Source: Psychroflexus aurantiacus (lineage in GTDB: Bacteria > Bacteroidota > Bacteroidia > Flavobacteriales > Flavobacteriaceae). From it: a DNA stretch of 64,000 bases. Both the position numbers and the translations under genes were made by a program. This document shows positions 7,668 to 16,459 of this stretch, piece by piece (positions within the stretch are counted from its first letter, which is position 1; each line of letters opens with the position of its first letter). The stretch is from contig NZ_JAAIKD010000005.1 in NCBI RefSeq assembly GCF_010820555.1, positions 186,001 through 250,000 on the forward strand, in the 5' to 3' direction. The notes under the pieces were generated by a model. The model saw nothing but the letters and a program-made list of their open reading frames with translations, was not told the DNA's origin and searched no databases.

Positions 7668-8720
7668 TTAAACCACACTCCCCTGGCAGGAGCTTCCAGC
7701 GCCAGCCGTACATCCGTAGCAGTGCTGTGAGACACATATAGATCTCTCCTGCAGTTGCTCTTCGTTATAGTCTTTGATATGTTGAACCGGACTTTCAACT
7801 TTCATTTCCAGCATTTGATTGAAGTCACAGTCATAAAGCCAGCCATCCCAGCTTACAGAAAGCGTATTCCTGCACATTACATTTTTGACCGCAGCAGGAT
7901 TGTAGGCCTCTACCAGTTTGTACATGTAATCCTCATAATTATCTGAGGCGATGAGGTAGTCCAGATATCTGGAGATGGGCAAATTGGTGATGGTAAACAA
8001 ACTGTTGAAGTCAATGCCGAAATCTTCCTTGAGCGCCTTTTTGAAATCCTGTTCCAAAGCCTCCTGATTGGAAGGTAAAAACGCGCCGGAGGGGTTGTAC
8101 ACCAAATCCAGTTTAAGGGGAGAACCGGGTAAACCATAGCCTATGGCATTCAGATCCTGCAGCGCTTTTATAGATTTATCAAAAACACCGCTCCCTCGCT
8201 GCTTATCGGTTTTTCCTTTGGTCCAGTGGGGCATGGAACTCACGACATGAACATTGTGTTTTTTGAAAAATTCAGGCAGGTCATAATACTTTTTATTTGC
8301 TCGTATGATGGTGAGATTGGACCTGACGATAAAATCCTTGACACCAAGTTTGGCCGCTTCTTCCACAAACCACCTGAAATTGGGATTCATTTCGGGAGCA
8401 CCTCCGGTCAGATCCAAAGTATGTGCCCTGGTGGTTTTAATCACCTCCAGGCATTGCTGCATGGTTTCTCTGGTCATGATCTCTTTCCTGTCCGGTCCTG
8501 CATCTACGTGACAATGCTCGCAAACCTGGTTGCACATATAGCCCAGATTGAGCTGTAGGATTTCCAGTGCCTTGGGTTTTAGCGGGAAATCTTCGATCTT
8601 TTCCAACTGTTGCCTGAAGGTGGGAAGTTCATCTTTGAAAATGCCGTTGGACAGGAACTTGAGTTGCTCTTCAGCCTTAGCCATCAGTTTCTTTCTTGCA
8701 AGCAGAGATTTCGTTGCCAT
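7668..8720 (-). CDS. arsS: Arsenosugar biosynthesis radical SAM protein ArsS
   Basis: 350 residues. The radical-SAM cluster motif is CNQVCEHC (C63, C67, C70), followed by the GGAPEMNP loop for SAM. The C-terminal DUF3641-type region adds cysteines (VMCRNTLS, LYDCDF, SICVSQHCYGC, SSCQG) that may hold an auxiliary Fe-S centre. The TIGR04167 family is linked to transfer of a 5'-deoxyadenosyl group to dimethylarsenic, giving the nucleoside precursor of arsenosugars, as reported for the cyanobacterial protein. It is followed by arsM and preceded by the AhpD-like gene, the standard arsenosugar order. Confidence 0.92.
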   Translation of the reverse strand: MATKSLLARKKLMAKAEEQLKFLSNGIFKDELPTFRQQLEKIEDFPLKPKALEILQLNLGYMCNQVCEHCHVDAGPDRKEIMTRETMQQCLEVIKTTRAHTLDLTGGAPEMNPNFRWFVEEAAKLGVKDFIVRSNLTIIRANKKYYDLPEFFKKHNVHVVSSMPHWTKGKTDKQRGSGVFDKSIKALQDLNAIGYGLPGSPLKLDLVYNPSGAFLPSNQEALEQDFKKALKEDFGIDFNSLFTITNLPISRYLDYLIASDNYEDYMYKLVEAYNPAAVKNVMCRNTLSVSWDGWLYDCDFNQMLEMKVESPVQHIKDYNEEQLQERSICVSQHCYGCTAGAGSSCQGSVV

Positions 8721-8765
8721 GGTTTATTAATTTTAAAGGTTTAAATCACGATCTAAGTCCGTGTT

Positions 8766-9101
8766 TTAATGACTTAACTTGTCGTATTTTTTCATCATTT
8801 GCGTCGCGTGAACCAAAGTGGCGCCTGACTCAATTGCGGCTCCGGCGTGTACAGCCTCCATCATTTCTTCTTTGGTAATGCCGCGTTGGAGTCCGTCCTG
8901 GGTGTAAGCGTCAATGCAATACGGACACTTCACCACATGAGAAACGGCAAGAGCAATCAGTGATTTTTCGCGTTCAGAAAGCGCTCCTTTTTCAAAAACT
9001 TTACCGTAGTATTCGAAAAATTTGTCGCCCAGTTCCTGATTCCAGTCTGTGATTTTCGGAAATTTTCTGAGGTCTTTAGGGTCGTAATATGAATCTGCCA
9101 T
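8766..9101 (-). CDS. Arsenosugar-associated AhpD/CMD-like protein
   Basis: 111 residues of the carboxymuconolactone decarboxylase/AhpD fold, matching TIGR04169, named for its place beside arsS and arsM. The core reads AVSHVVKCPYCIDAYTQDG. AhpD has CxxCxxxH; here the CxxC is kept but the position of the last His is Tyr, so classical AhpD peroxidase chemistry may be altered. A thiol-redox or arsenic(III)-binding role is plausible from the vicinal cysteines but unproven. The gene lies 45 bases upstream of arsS. Confidence 0.85.
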   Translation of the reverse strand: MADSYYDPKDLRKFPKITDWNQELGDKFFEYYGKVFEKGALSEREKSLIALAVSHVVKCPYCIDAYTQDGLQRGITKEEMMEAVHAGAAIESGATLVHATQMMKKYDKLSH

Positions 9102-9164
9102 AGTATGAAATTTGAGGCAATAGCCAGGGGTTATGTGAAATTTTAAATCTTATGTTGCTGTGTC

Positions 9165-9845
9165 TTAAACTCTGGAAAGCAGGGGAGGAGCTTTGTTGAG
9201 GCAAGACCCAGAAATGATGTTTTTGATATACAAAGAAGGACTTTGAAAACCAAAATCTAAAGATTTATGCATGGTTTTTAATATCAAAATAACATCGGTG
9301 TAGAGTTGTTTTGAGAAATTAAGCAAACCTTTGAAGTCAGACTGATTGTCGATATCCTTTAAAGTAGGAGTAAAACTGACTTCAACTTTGGTGCTCAGCA
9401 ATTGAATAACTTCTGAACTTACATTTGATGTATTCCAGCTTAAATTTAAAAAGTCAGACTGATTGAAATACTTTTTTTGAATGGCCAGCAGGTAGAATCC
9501 GCCATCAAAGGATTTACCCAAACAGGCCTTGTCAGAATGGAGCGCATCTATTCCAGACTGAAGGTGTTTGTATTTTAACTGGGGGCAGTCATTACCTATG
9601 ACGATGACCTTGTCATATCCTTTTGAAAATACCGAAGAAAGCGAACTGCAAAAACGCTCGCCGAAGGTGTTTCCCTGTTGTTGGTGCTCGTCATGATTGA
9701 AAACATCAAGCCCTGTTTTGGAACAGAGTTTTTTAAGTCGATTTTCCTGACTTTGAAAAAAAAGCTGATTGCCGGCAAAACCCTTGAAACTACATTCAGC
9801 TTCTACAGATCTTGAGAAAATTAATAGGGCTACAGGTGTTTTCAT
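9165..9845 (-). CDS. DUF2064 protein, divergent second copy at the head of the arsenosugar operon
   Basis: 226 residues. The DUF2064 core is recognisable: an N-terminal strand VALLIFSRS, FGERFCSSLSS, KVIVIGNDCPQL and KSFDGGFYLL, then TLKDIDNQSDF. It lacks the KTRLA loop of the first copy and carries a C-terminal extension after about residue 190 that is absent there. It may use a different donor or acceptor, or have lost catalysis. It is the first gene of the operon; no clean TAnnTTTG was found just upstream, and the SPOR gene ends 102 bases before it on the same strand, so read-through from there is possible. Confidence 0.7.
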   Translation of the reverse strand: MKTPVALLIFSRSVEAECSFKGFAGNQLFFQSQENRLKKLCSKTGLDVFNHDEHQQQGNTFGERFCSSLSSVFSKGYDKVIVIGNDCPQLKYKHLQSGIDALHSDKACLGKSFDGGFYLLAIQKKYFNQSDFLNLSWNTSNVSSEVIQLLSTKVEVSFTPTLKDIDNQSDFKGLLNFSKQLYTDVILILKTMHKSLDFGFQSPSLYIKNIISGSCLNKAPPLLSRV

Positions 9846-9947
9846 TTAATCTTAGTCTCATCGGTGATCAAAACCTTACCGGACTTTTTCACTTTATTTG
9901 TAATAAAATCTATTCTCTGCCAGGTTGAGTTTCCATAACATCAGCTT

Positions 9948-10322
9948 TTATTTCCCGGGACGAATAATGAGGGTGTTTGGGTATTCAGATTTTATTTTTT
10001 GATAAGCTCGGTCTGCCTGTATTCGGTTTCTGAAACTACCAACCCAGACCTTGTAGTTTGGAGTCTGGTAAATGATTTTTGAAGTAAGCTCAAGTTGCAA
10101 GGATTCAAGTTTTTGTTGATTTTCTTCTGCTTCCTCTAAGGAGCCGGAAAAAATTTGAAGTTTATAAGTCGTTTTAAGTTCATTATTGGATTCCAAATCA
10201 TGTTTAACCGCGATGAGTTTATCAATCGTGTTGAGTTCGCCTGCACTGAGCTTTTGAGCCCAACCAGACAGCGTCGAAAAGAGAATAAGGAAACTAAGAA
10301 TAAATAATTTTTTTAACATCAT
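9948..10322 (-). CDS. Exported SPOR-domain protein
   Basis: 124 residues with a signal peptide (about 1-22, ending GWAQK). The SPOR domain occupies roughly 45-124: a first strand YKLQIFSGSLEEAE, then YQTPNYKVWVGSFRNRIQADRAY and a final strand NTLIIRPGK. SPOR domains bind peptidoglycan stripped of stem peptides, typically at division sites. Two ATGs occur in tandem at the start (10322 and 10319) and either is possible. It is divergent from actA, and a -7 element for it lies at 10336-10343. Confidence 0.8.
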   Translation of the reverse strand: MMLKKLFILSFLILFSTLSGWAQKLSAGELNTIDKLIAVKHDLESNNELKTTYKLQIFSGSLEEAEENQQKLESLQLELTSKIIYQTPNYKVWVGSFRNRIQADRAYQKIKSEYPNTLIIRPGK

Positions 10323-10335
10323 GTTGGTTTTGAAG

Positions 10336-10343
10336 CAAATGTA
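10336..10343 (-). promoter_or_regulatory. -7 element (TACATTTG) for the SPOR gene
   Basis: The minus strand reads TACATTTG, a full match to TAnnTTTG, 14 bases before the SPOR start codon, implying a very short leader. No -33 TTTG at normal spacing was seen. Confidence 0.5.
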
Positions 10344-10440
10344 CAGTTAAACGTAAAATAAAGGCTTTAAATTGTAATTTAGAAAGATTATAAATTGCCA
10401 TTTAACATATGTAGGTATTCCAGAAACGTTCTTTAAGTGT

Positions 10441-10448
10441 TACTTTTG
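10441..10448 (+). promoter_or_regulatory. -7 element (TACTTTTG) for the actABCDEF-coxBA operon
   Basis: Full match to TAnnTTTG, 72 bases before the actA ATG, predicting a leader of about 65 nt. It is the only such match on the plus strand between the divergent genes. The -33 region is weak. Confidence 0.5.
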
Positions 10449-10519
10449 TTGTCAATTTTTTTGATGCCTAATCGTACGTTTTTATGGGTATCACATTGAA
10501 ATAGGTTAATAAATATTAT

Positions 10520-11854
10520 ATGAAAAAGTCGATGGAACGCCCATTTATTCTGAAACATTTCCTTCTGGTTTCTCTTTTGCTTTTTACGTTTTTAACTTTT
10601 GCTCAGGATACGGCAGAGGGAGAAAGTAGTGGTTATGGGTCTTATGTGCCTGAGGTAGTTTTGAATTCAGATCCTGCAAAGGGAAAAGAATTGTTTAATT
10701 CACTTTGTGCGGCTTGCCACAAGCGCTACAAGAATGCTACGGGTCCTTCTCTTCACCGAGTGACCGAGCGAAGAGAGATGGATTGGTTGTATGAATGGAT
10801 TAAGAATAGTCAGGAGCTTATAAAATCTGGTGACAACCAGGCTGTTGAGCTTTACAATGAGTGGAATAAAGTAGCTATGAATGCTTTTCCTCAGTTGAGC
10901 AATCAGGATATCAATGATATTTTGGCTTATGTTGAGGAGCCTAAACCAGAACCAAAAGTCGCTGTCGCTGCTCCGGCTGGAGCAGAAACTCAGGGTGGAG
11001 CCGGGATTTCTACAGAAATTGTACTCGGACTTTTAGCCGTGGTTTTACTTGTGCTTTCGGTTATACTTTACCTGGTTAATAAAACCCTTAACCGTTTTGC
11101 TGAGGCTAACGGAATTCCTATCAGAGCGGACAAACCCAAAGGCAAGCCTATTTGGGTAGCATTTGCTGAAAATCAATTTTTGATTTTTGTCGCTGTTATA
11201 TTCTTGTTACTGGCGGTGGCCTGGGGAGGTTACGGCTTCCTGATGCAGGTTGGAGTCGACCAGGGTTATGCGCCAATTCAGCCAATTCATTATTCCCACA
11301 GAATACACGCCGGGGAAAACCAAATTGAATGTAAGTACTGTCACTCTTCGGCAAGGGTGTCCAAGCATTCTGGTATTCCGTCGCTTAACGTGTGTATGAA
11401 CTGCCACAAGCAGATTGCCGAGGTTGCAGAGGAAACTCAGGCTGAAGGTAAAAAGGAGTATGGTGTTGATTATAATGCAGAAATTCAAAAGCTTTACGAA
11501 GCCACAGGCTGGGATACCTCTACGCAATCCTATACCGGAGAAACCAAACCGGTAAAATGGATCCGAATTCATAATTTACCTGATTTCGCTTACTTCAACC
11601 ACTCTCAGCACGTTAGTGTTGCTGGAATTGAATGTCAGACTTGTCATGGTCCGGTAGAAACCTATGAAATTCAAAAACAGTATGCTCCGTTAACTATGGG
11701 CTGGTGTATCAACTGTCACCGGGAATCTAAAATCCAGGTTGGAGATAACGCGTATTACGAAAAAATTCATGAAGAGCTTTCCGAGAAGTATGGTGTAGAA
11801 GAATTTACTGTCGCCGATATGGGTGGTTTGGAATGCGGAAAGTGTCATTATTAA
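10520..11854 (+). CDS. actA: Alternative complex III subunit ActA, multiheme cytochrome c
   Basis: 444 residues; a signal peptide (about 1-28) exports it. Six CxxCH heme sites are visible: CAACH (C63-H67) in an N-terminal class I cytochrome domain, then CKYCH, CMNCH, CQTCH, CINCH and, at the very end, CGKCH. A transmembrane helix near 167-187 (IVLGLLAVVLLVL) and a second near 215-235 separate the mono-heme part from the pentaheme part. ActA is the periplasmic electron wire of ACIII, which oxidises menaquinol and feeds the oxidase. First gene of the eight-gene act-cox run; no Shine-Dalgarno is obvious. Confidence 0.92.
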   Translation: MKKSMERPFILKHFLLVSLLLFTFLTFAQDTAEGESSGYGSYVPEVVLNSDPAKGKELFNSLCAACHKRYKNATGPSLHRVTERREMDWLYEWIKNSQELIKSGDNQAVELYNEWNKVAMNAFPQLSNQDINDILAYVEEPKPEPKVAVAAPAGAETQGGAGISTEIVLGLLAVVLLVLSVILYLVNKTLNRFAEANGIPIRADKPKGKPIWVAFAENQFLIFVAVIFLLLAVAWGGYGFLMQVGVDQGYAPIQPIHYSHRIHAGENQIECKYCHSSARVSKHSGIPSLNVCMNCHKQIAEVAEETQAEGKKEYGVDYNAEIQKLYEATGWDTSTQSYTGETKPVKWIRIHNLPDFAYFNHSQHVSVAGIECQTCHGPVETYEIQKQYAPLTMGWCINCHRESKIQVGDNAYYEKIHEELSEKYGVEEFTVADMGGLECGKCHY

Positions 11855-11882
11855 TATTAATTTAGAAAAATTAAAGTTCAAT

Positions 11883-14800
11883 ATGTCATCAGAAAAGAAA
11901 TATTGGAAAAGTGCCGAGCAGCTTAAGGAAAACAGTCCTTTGGTTGAAGCGCTTGAACAAAGTGAATTTGCAGAACATATTCCTGCAGATGAGTTTTTGG
12001 GTGATAAGGAAAAGTTAGAGGGTTCTCAAACTTCGCGTAGAGATTTCCTAAAGTATGTTGGGTTTAGTACAGCTGCTGCATCCTTGGCAGCCTGTGAAGG
12101 TCCCGTTATCAAATCTATTCCTTATGTTGTCCAGCCAGAGCGCATTGTGCCGGGTGTTGCAGATTATTACGCCACAACCATTGCCAATGGGTTTGATTTT
12201 GCAAGTGTTCTTGTAAAAACAAGAGAAGGACGCCCGATCAAGATTGAAAATAATAAAGAAGCGACTGGACTTTCTGCGGGTAAGGCCAGAGTTTACGGTT
12301 CGGTTTTGGATTTATATGACATCAAACGTCTTCAGAATCCACAGATCGAAAACAGAGATGTGACCTGGACAGAGTTCTTCACGTCTTTGGAAGCGGACTT
12401 AAAAGCTAAAGCAGATAAGAAAACCTATCTTCTAACCCATACCTTTGCATCGCCATCTACTGAAAAGCTTATCAAAGAATTTCAGGAGAACTATCCTAAT
12501 GTAGTTCATGTTGTATACGATACGGTTTCTGATGAAGCTGCTGTCGATGCTTTTGCTGCTAAGTATGGTTACAGAGCGCTTCCTAACTACGACTTTTCCC
12601 AATCGGAGATGATTGTTTCTGTAGGCGCAGATTTCCTTGCAGACTGGCAGGGTGGTGCTTTTGATTCTGGTTACAGCAAAAGCAGAGTTCCGAAGAACGG
12701 AAAAATGTCCCGCCACGTCCAGTTTGAAGCCAACATGACTTTGACTGGTGCAAATGCAGATAAAAGAGTTTCGGTTAAGCCTTCTTTGCAAAAACAAATC
12801 GTGGTTGAATTTTATAATCAAATCCTTGGTAAAGTTGCAACAACGAATCTAAGCACCGCGCTTCAAACTCAGGTTGATAAGGCGGTTTCAAGCTTGAAAT
12901 CCAAAGCTTCAGGCGGAGCTATTTTCGTAACAGGCTTAGATTCTGTTGAAGCTCAGGCTATGGCTTTAGAAATCAACGAAAAATTATCGAGCAAGGTTAT
13001 GGATACTGGAAACCCTCGCTTGATTCGTCAGGGTCAAAATTCCAAAATCCAGACCTTGATTTCTGACATGAACGCCGGAAATGTCGGCGCTTTGATGATT
13101 GCCGGTGCAAATCCAGCTTACGCTCTGCCAAATGCGGATGAGTTTACTGCTGCTTTGGCTAATGTGGACACCACCGTGAGTTTTTCCATGAAGAAAGACG
13201 AAACGGCTAAGCTTTGTAAATACATTGCTGCCACACCGCATTACCTGGAATCCTGGGGAGATGTAAGGTTTGCCAAAAAGGACTTTAGTCTGATGCAGCC
13301 TACCATCAAACCTCTGTTTAATACCAGACAGTTCGAGGACTGTTTGTTGAAATTGAACGGGAATTCTACAAAATACTACGAGTACGTAAAAGCAAACTTC
13401 AAGTCGACTTACGAAGGCTTATCCTGGAATAAATCGCTTCACGACGGAAGTTATGTTTATGATATGGACCTGCCACAAGCTTCTGATGTTCCTGATATAG
13501 ATATTGCTGCAGGAGCTAAAAAACTGGTTTCTCAGAGTGATTCGGAAGGACTGGAACTGACCTTATATACCAAGATTTCTATGGGTGATGGTTCTTATGC
13601 TAACAATCCATGGTTGCAGGAAATGCCAGATCCTATTACCAGAACTTCCTGGGATAACTATGTTACCGTGTCTCAAACCGATGCACAGGCCTTAGGTTTA
13701 GAGAACTCCAATGTCGCCAATGGCGCTTTGAACGGAGATTACGTCATGGTATCTGTAGGCGATAAAAAATTAGAAAAATTACCTGTTATCATTCAGCCCG
13801 GACAAGCTCCAGGTTCTATCGGAATTGCTTTAGGTTACGGTAAAACCGACGCTATCCAAGAAGAAATGCAGGTTGGTGTCAATGCGTTTCCATTGTACCA
13901 GAATTTTGATGCTCACCAAACAGTGCGTCTCGAAAAGGTGAGTGGTGTGCATGAGTTTGCCTGTGTGCAGCTTCAGCATACCATGATGGGAAGAAGAGAT
14001 ATTGTAAAGGAAACCACTTTGGAGATTTTCAATACCAAAGACAAGCACTATTGGAATGCAACTCCCGAGGTTTCACTAAACCATCAGGAAGTTGAGGTTA
14101 CCAGTCCCGACGTGGATTTATGGGATGAATTTGACCGTTCTATCGGGCATCATTTCAATCTGTCTATAGACCTTAATGCCTGTACTGGTTGTGGTGCCTG
14201 TGTTATTGCCTGTCACAGTGAGAACAATGTTCCTGTAGTTGGAAAAAGTGAAATCCGTAAGAGCAGGGACATGCACTGGTTAAGAATTGACCGTTATTAT
14301 TCTTCAGAAGACACCATTCAGGAAGATTATGAGCTTAAGAATGATATTTCAGGCTTAGATAGTGCTATTGGCACCTATGGTGACCTTGAAAGTGCGTCAG
14401 AAGGCGATGTGCAGGTTATCTTCCAGCCCGTCATGTGTCAGCATTGTAATCATGCGCCATGTGAGACGGTTTGTCCGGTTGCTGCTTCAGCTCACGGACG
14501 CCAGGGTCAAAATCACATGACCTATAACCGTTGTGTTGGTACAAGGTACTGTGCGAATAACTGTCCTTATAAAGTAAGACGATTCAACTGGTTCTTATAC
14601 AATCAAAACGATGAGTTTGATTACCACATGAATAACGATTTAGGTCGAATGGTCTTGAACCCGGATGTGACTGTAAGGTCTCGTGGTGTCATGGAAAAAT
14701 GTTCCATGTGTATCCAAATGACTCAAAAAACAATTCTTGATGCCAAGCGTGAAGGAAGAGTTATAGAAGATGGCGAATTTAAAACAGCCTGTTCTTCTGC

Positions 14801-14960
14801 CTGTGATAATGGTGCTATTCAGTTTGGAGATATCAACGACAAAGAGAGTGTTGTGTATAAGAAAACACAGGATGATAGAATGTATCACTTGCTTGAGTAC
14901 TTAGGAACTAAGCCTAATGTGATGTATCATACTAAAGTTCGAAACACAACAGAAGCATAA
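11883..14960 (+). CDS. actB: Alternative complex III subunit ActB (molybdopterin-like and Fe-S domains)
   Basis: 1025 residues. A Tat-type motif SRRDFLK (51-57) leads into a hydrophobic run ending LAAC (C71), so it is a Tat-routed lipoprotein variant. The middle resembles a molybdopterin oxidoreductase; in characterised ACIII this domain carries no Mo cofactor. The C-terminal part is a ferredoxin-like domain with cysteine clusters CTGCGACVIAC, CQHCNHAPCETVCP, CVGTRYCANNCP and CSMC, enough for several [4Fe-4S]/[3Fe-4S] centres. The ATG at 11883 is chosen; the frame extends to a GTG at 11823 inside actA, which would add residues ahead of the usual MSSEKKYW start. Confidence 0.93.
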   Translation: MSSEKKYWKSAEQLKENSPLVEALEQSEFAEHIPADEFLGDKEKLEGSQTSRRDFLKYVGFSTAAASLAACEGPVIKSIPYVVQPERIVPGVADYYATTIANGFDFASVLVKTREGRPIKIENNKEATGLSAGKARVYGSVLDLYDIKRLQNPQIENRDVTWTEFFTSLEADLKAKADKKTYLLTHTFASPSTEKLIKEFQENYPNVVHVVYDTVSDEAAVDAFAAKYGYRALPNYDFSQSEMIVSVGADFLADWQGGAFDSGYSKSRVPKNGKMSRHVQFEANMTLTGANADKRVSVKPSLQKQIVVEFYNQILGKVATTNLSTALQTQVDKAVSSLKSKASGGAIFVTGLDSVEAQAMALEINEKLSSKVMDTGNPRLIRQGQNSKIQTLISDMNAGNVGALMIAGANPAYALPNADEFTAALANVDTTVSFSMKKDETAKLCKYIAATPHYLESWGDVRFAKKDFSLMQPTIKPLFNTRQFEDCLLKLNGNSTKYYEYVKANFKSTYEGLSWNKSLHDGSYVYDMDLPQASDVPDIDIAAGAKKLVSQSDSEGLELTLYTKISMGDGSYANNPWLQEMPDPITRTSWDNYVTVSQTDAQALGLENSNVANGALNGDYVMVSVGDKKLEKLPVIIQPGQAPGSIGIALGYGKTDAIQEEMQVGVNAFPLYQNFDAHQTVRLEKVSGVHEFACVQLQHTMMGRRDIVKETTLEIFNTKDKHYWNATPEVSLNHQEVEVTSPDVDLWDEFDRSIGHHFNLSIDLNACTGCGACVIACHSENNVPVVGKSEIRKSRDMHWLRIDRYYSSEDTIQEDYELKNDISGLDSAIGTYGDLESASEGDVQVIFQPVMCQHCNHAPCETVCPVAASAHGRQGQNHMTYNRCVGTRYCANNCPYKVRRFNWFLYNQNDEFDYHMNNDLGRMVLNPDVTVRSRGVMEKCSMCIQMTQKTILDAKREGRVIEDGEFKTACSSACDNGAIQFGDINDKESVVYKKTQDDRMYHLLEYLGTKPNVMYHTKVRNTTEA

Positions 14961-14992
14961 TCAACTAACTAAGAATAAATTCATAATAAATT

Positions 14993-16459
14993 ATGTCTCA
15001 TTACGAATCGCCTATTAGAAAGCCCTTAGTTACAGGAGATAAGTCTTACCATGACGTTACATTGGACGTGGTCAGACCTGTAGAAGGGAAGGCAAATAAA
15101 TCATGGTGGGTTGTCTTTTCAATAGCACTCATCGCCTTTTTATGGGGTTTAGGCTGTATAATTTATACCGTATCCGAAGGGATCGGTGTCTGGGGTCTTA
15201 ACAAGACCGTAGGCTGGGCCTGGGATATTACCAACTTTGTATGGTGGGTAGGTATTGGTCACGCAGGGACACTTATTTCTGCGGTACTTTTACTATTCAG
15301 ACAAAAATGGAGAATGGCTATTAACCGCTCCGCGGAGGCCATGACTATTTTCTCTGTTATCCAGGCGGGTCTTTTCCCAATTATTCACATGGGGCGTCCC
15401 TGGCTGGCTTACTGGGTGTTACCCATACCAAACCAGTTTGGTTCCTTATGGGTAAACTTTAACTCTCCCTTGCTTTGGGACGTGTTCGCGATCTCGACTT
15501 ACCTTTCTGTCTCCCTGGTATTCTGGTGGACAGGTTTGCTTCCTGATTTTGCGATGATACGAGACAGAGCTGTCAAACCCTTTCAAAAACACATCTACGG
15601 GATTTTATCTTTTGGATGGAGTGGAAGAGCTAAAGACTGGCAGCGTTTTGAGGAAGTTTCACTGGTACTTGCCGGTTTGGCAACTCCACTTGTACTTTCT
15701 GTACACACCATCGTATCTTTTGACTTTGCGACCTCTGTCATTCCCGGATGGCACACTACGATATTCCCTCCTTACTTTGTGGCAGGAGCTGTGTTTTCAG
15801 GATTTGCCATGGTGAACACGCTTCTTATCATTATGAGAAAAGTATCCAGTCTTGAGAATTATATCACGATTCAGCACATCGAACTGATGAATATCGTGAT
15901 CATGATTACGGGATCCATTGTAGGTGTCGCTTATATTACCGAATTATTTATGGCCTGGTATTCCGGAGTTGAGTATGAACAGTATGCCTTCTTGAACAGG
16001 GCTACCGGTCCTTATGCATGGGCTTACTGGGCAATGATGACCTGTAATGTGTTCTCACCACAGTTCATGTGGTTCCCGAAATTGAGAAGAAGCATTATGT
16101 TCTCTTTCTTTATTTCGATCGTTGTAAATATTGGAATGTGGTTTGAACGTTTTGTTATTATCGTGACTTCTCTTCACAGAGATTATATGCCATCGGCATG
16201 GACGATGTTCTCCCCAACATTTGTGGATATAGGTATCTTCATAGGAACTATCGGCTTTTTCTTCGTGTTATTCTTATTATACGCCAGAACATTCCCGGTG
16301 ATTGCCCAGGCAGAAGTGAAGTCCATTCTTAAGTCTTCCGGAGAAAAATATAAAAAGATAAGAGCTGAAAAAGGTGAGCATGCGAAGCTGTATGATGAAC
16401 CCGAGCAAGAGCCTTTACCAGATTTTTCAGCACAGTTTAATTCAAAATCGAACTCATAA
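14993..16459 (+). CDS. actC: Alternative complex III subunit ActC, NrfD-like membrane protein
   Basis: 488 residues with about ten transmembrane helices of the NrfD/PsrC type. Recognisable segments include WWVGIGHAGTLISAVLLL, FPIIHMGRPW, VLSVHTIVSFDFA, and the C-terminal PSAWTMFSPTFVDIGIF. ActC holds the menaquinol-oxidation site and interacts with ActB. A hydrophilic tail of about 60 residues faces the cytoplasm. Its TAA overlaps the ATG of actD by one base (TAATG). Confidence 0.93.
   Translation: MSHYESPIRKPLVTGDKSYHDVTLDVVRPVEGKANKSWWVVFSIALIAFLWGLGCIIYTVSEGIGVWGLNKTVGWAWDITNFVWWVGIGHAGTLISAVLLLFRQKWRMAINRSAEAMTIFSVIQAGLFPIIHMGRPWLAYWVLPIPNQFGSLWVNFNSPLLWDVFAISTYLSVSLVFWWTGLLPDFAMIRDRAVKPFQKHIYGILSFGWSGRAKDWQRFEEVSLVLAGLATPLVLSVHTIVSFDFATSVIPGWHTTIFPPYFVAGAVFSGFAMVNTLLIIMRKVSSLENYITIQHIELMNIVIMITGSIVGVAYITELFMAWYSGVEYEQYAFLNRATGPYAWAYWAMMTCNVFSPQFMWFPKLRRSIMFSFFISIVVNIGMWFERFVIIVTSLHRDYMPSAWTMFSPTFVDIGIFIGTIGFFFVLFLLYARTFPVIAQAEVKSILKSSGEKYKKIRAEKGEHAKLYDEPEQEPLPDFSAQFNSKSNS

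Noticed and set aside
11823-11882. In-frame GTG extending ActB by 20 residues into actA
   Set aside because: The added residues do not resemble ActB, and the ATG at 11883 gives the expected N-terminus.
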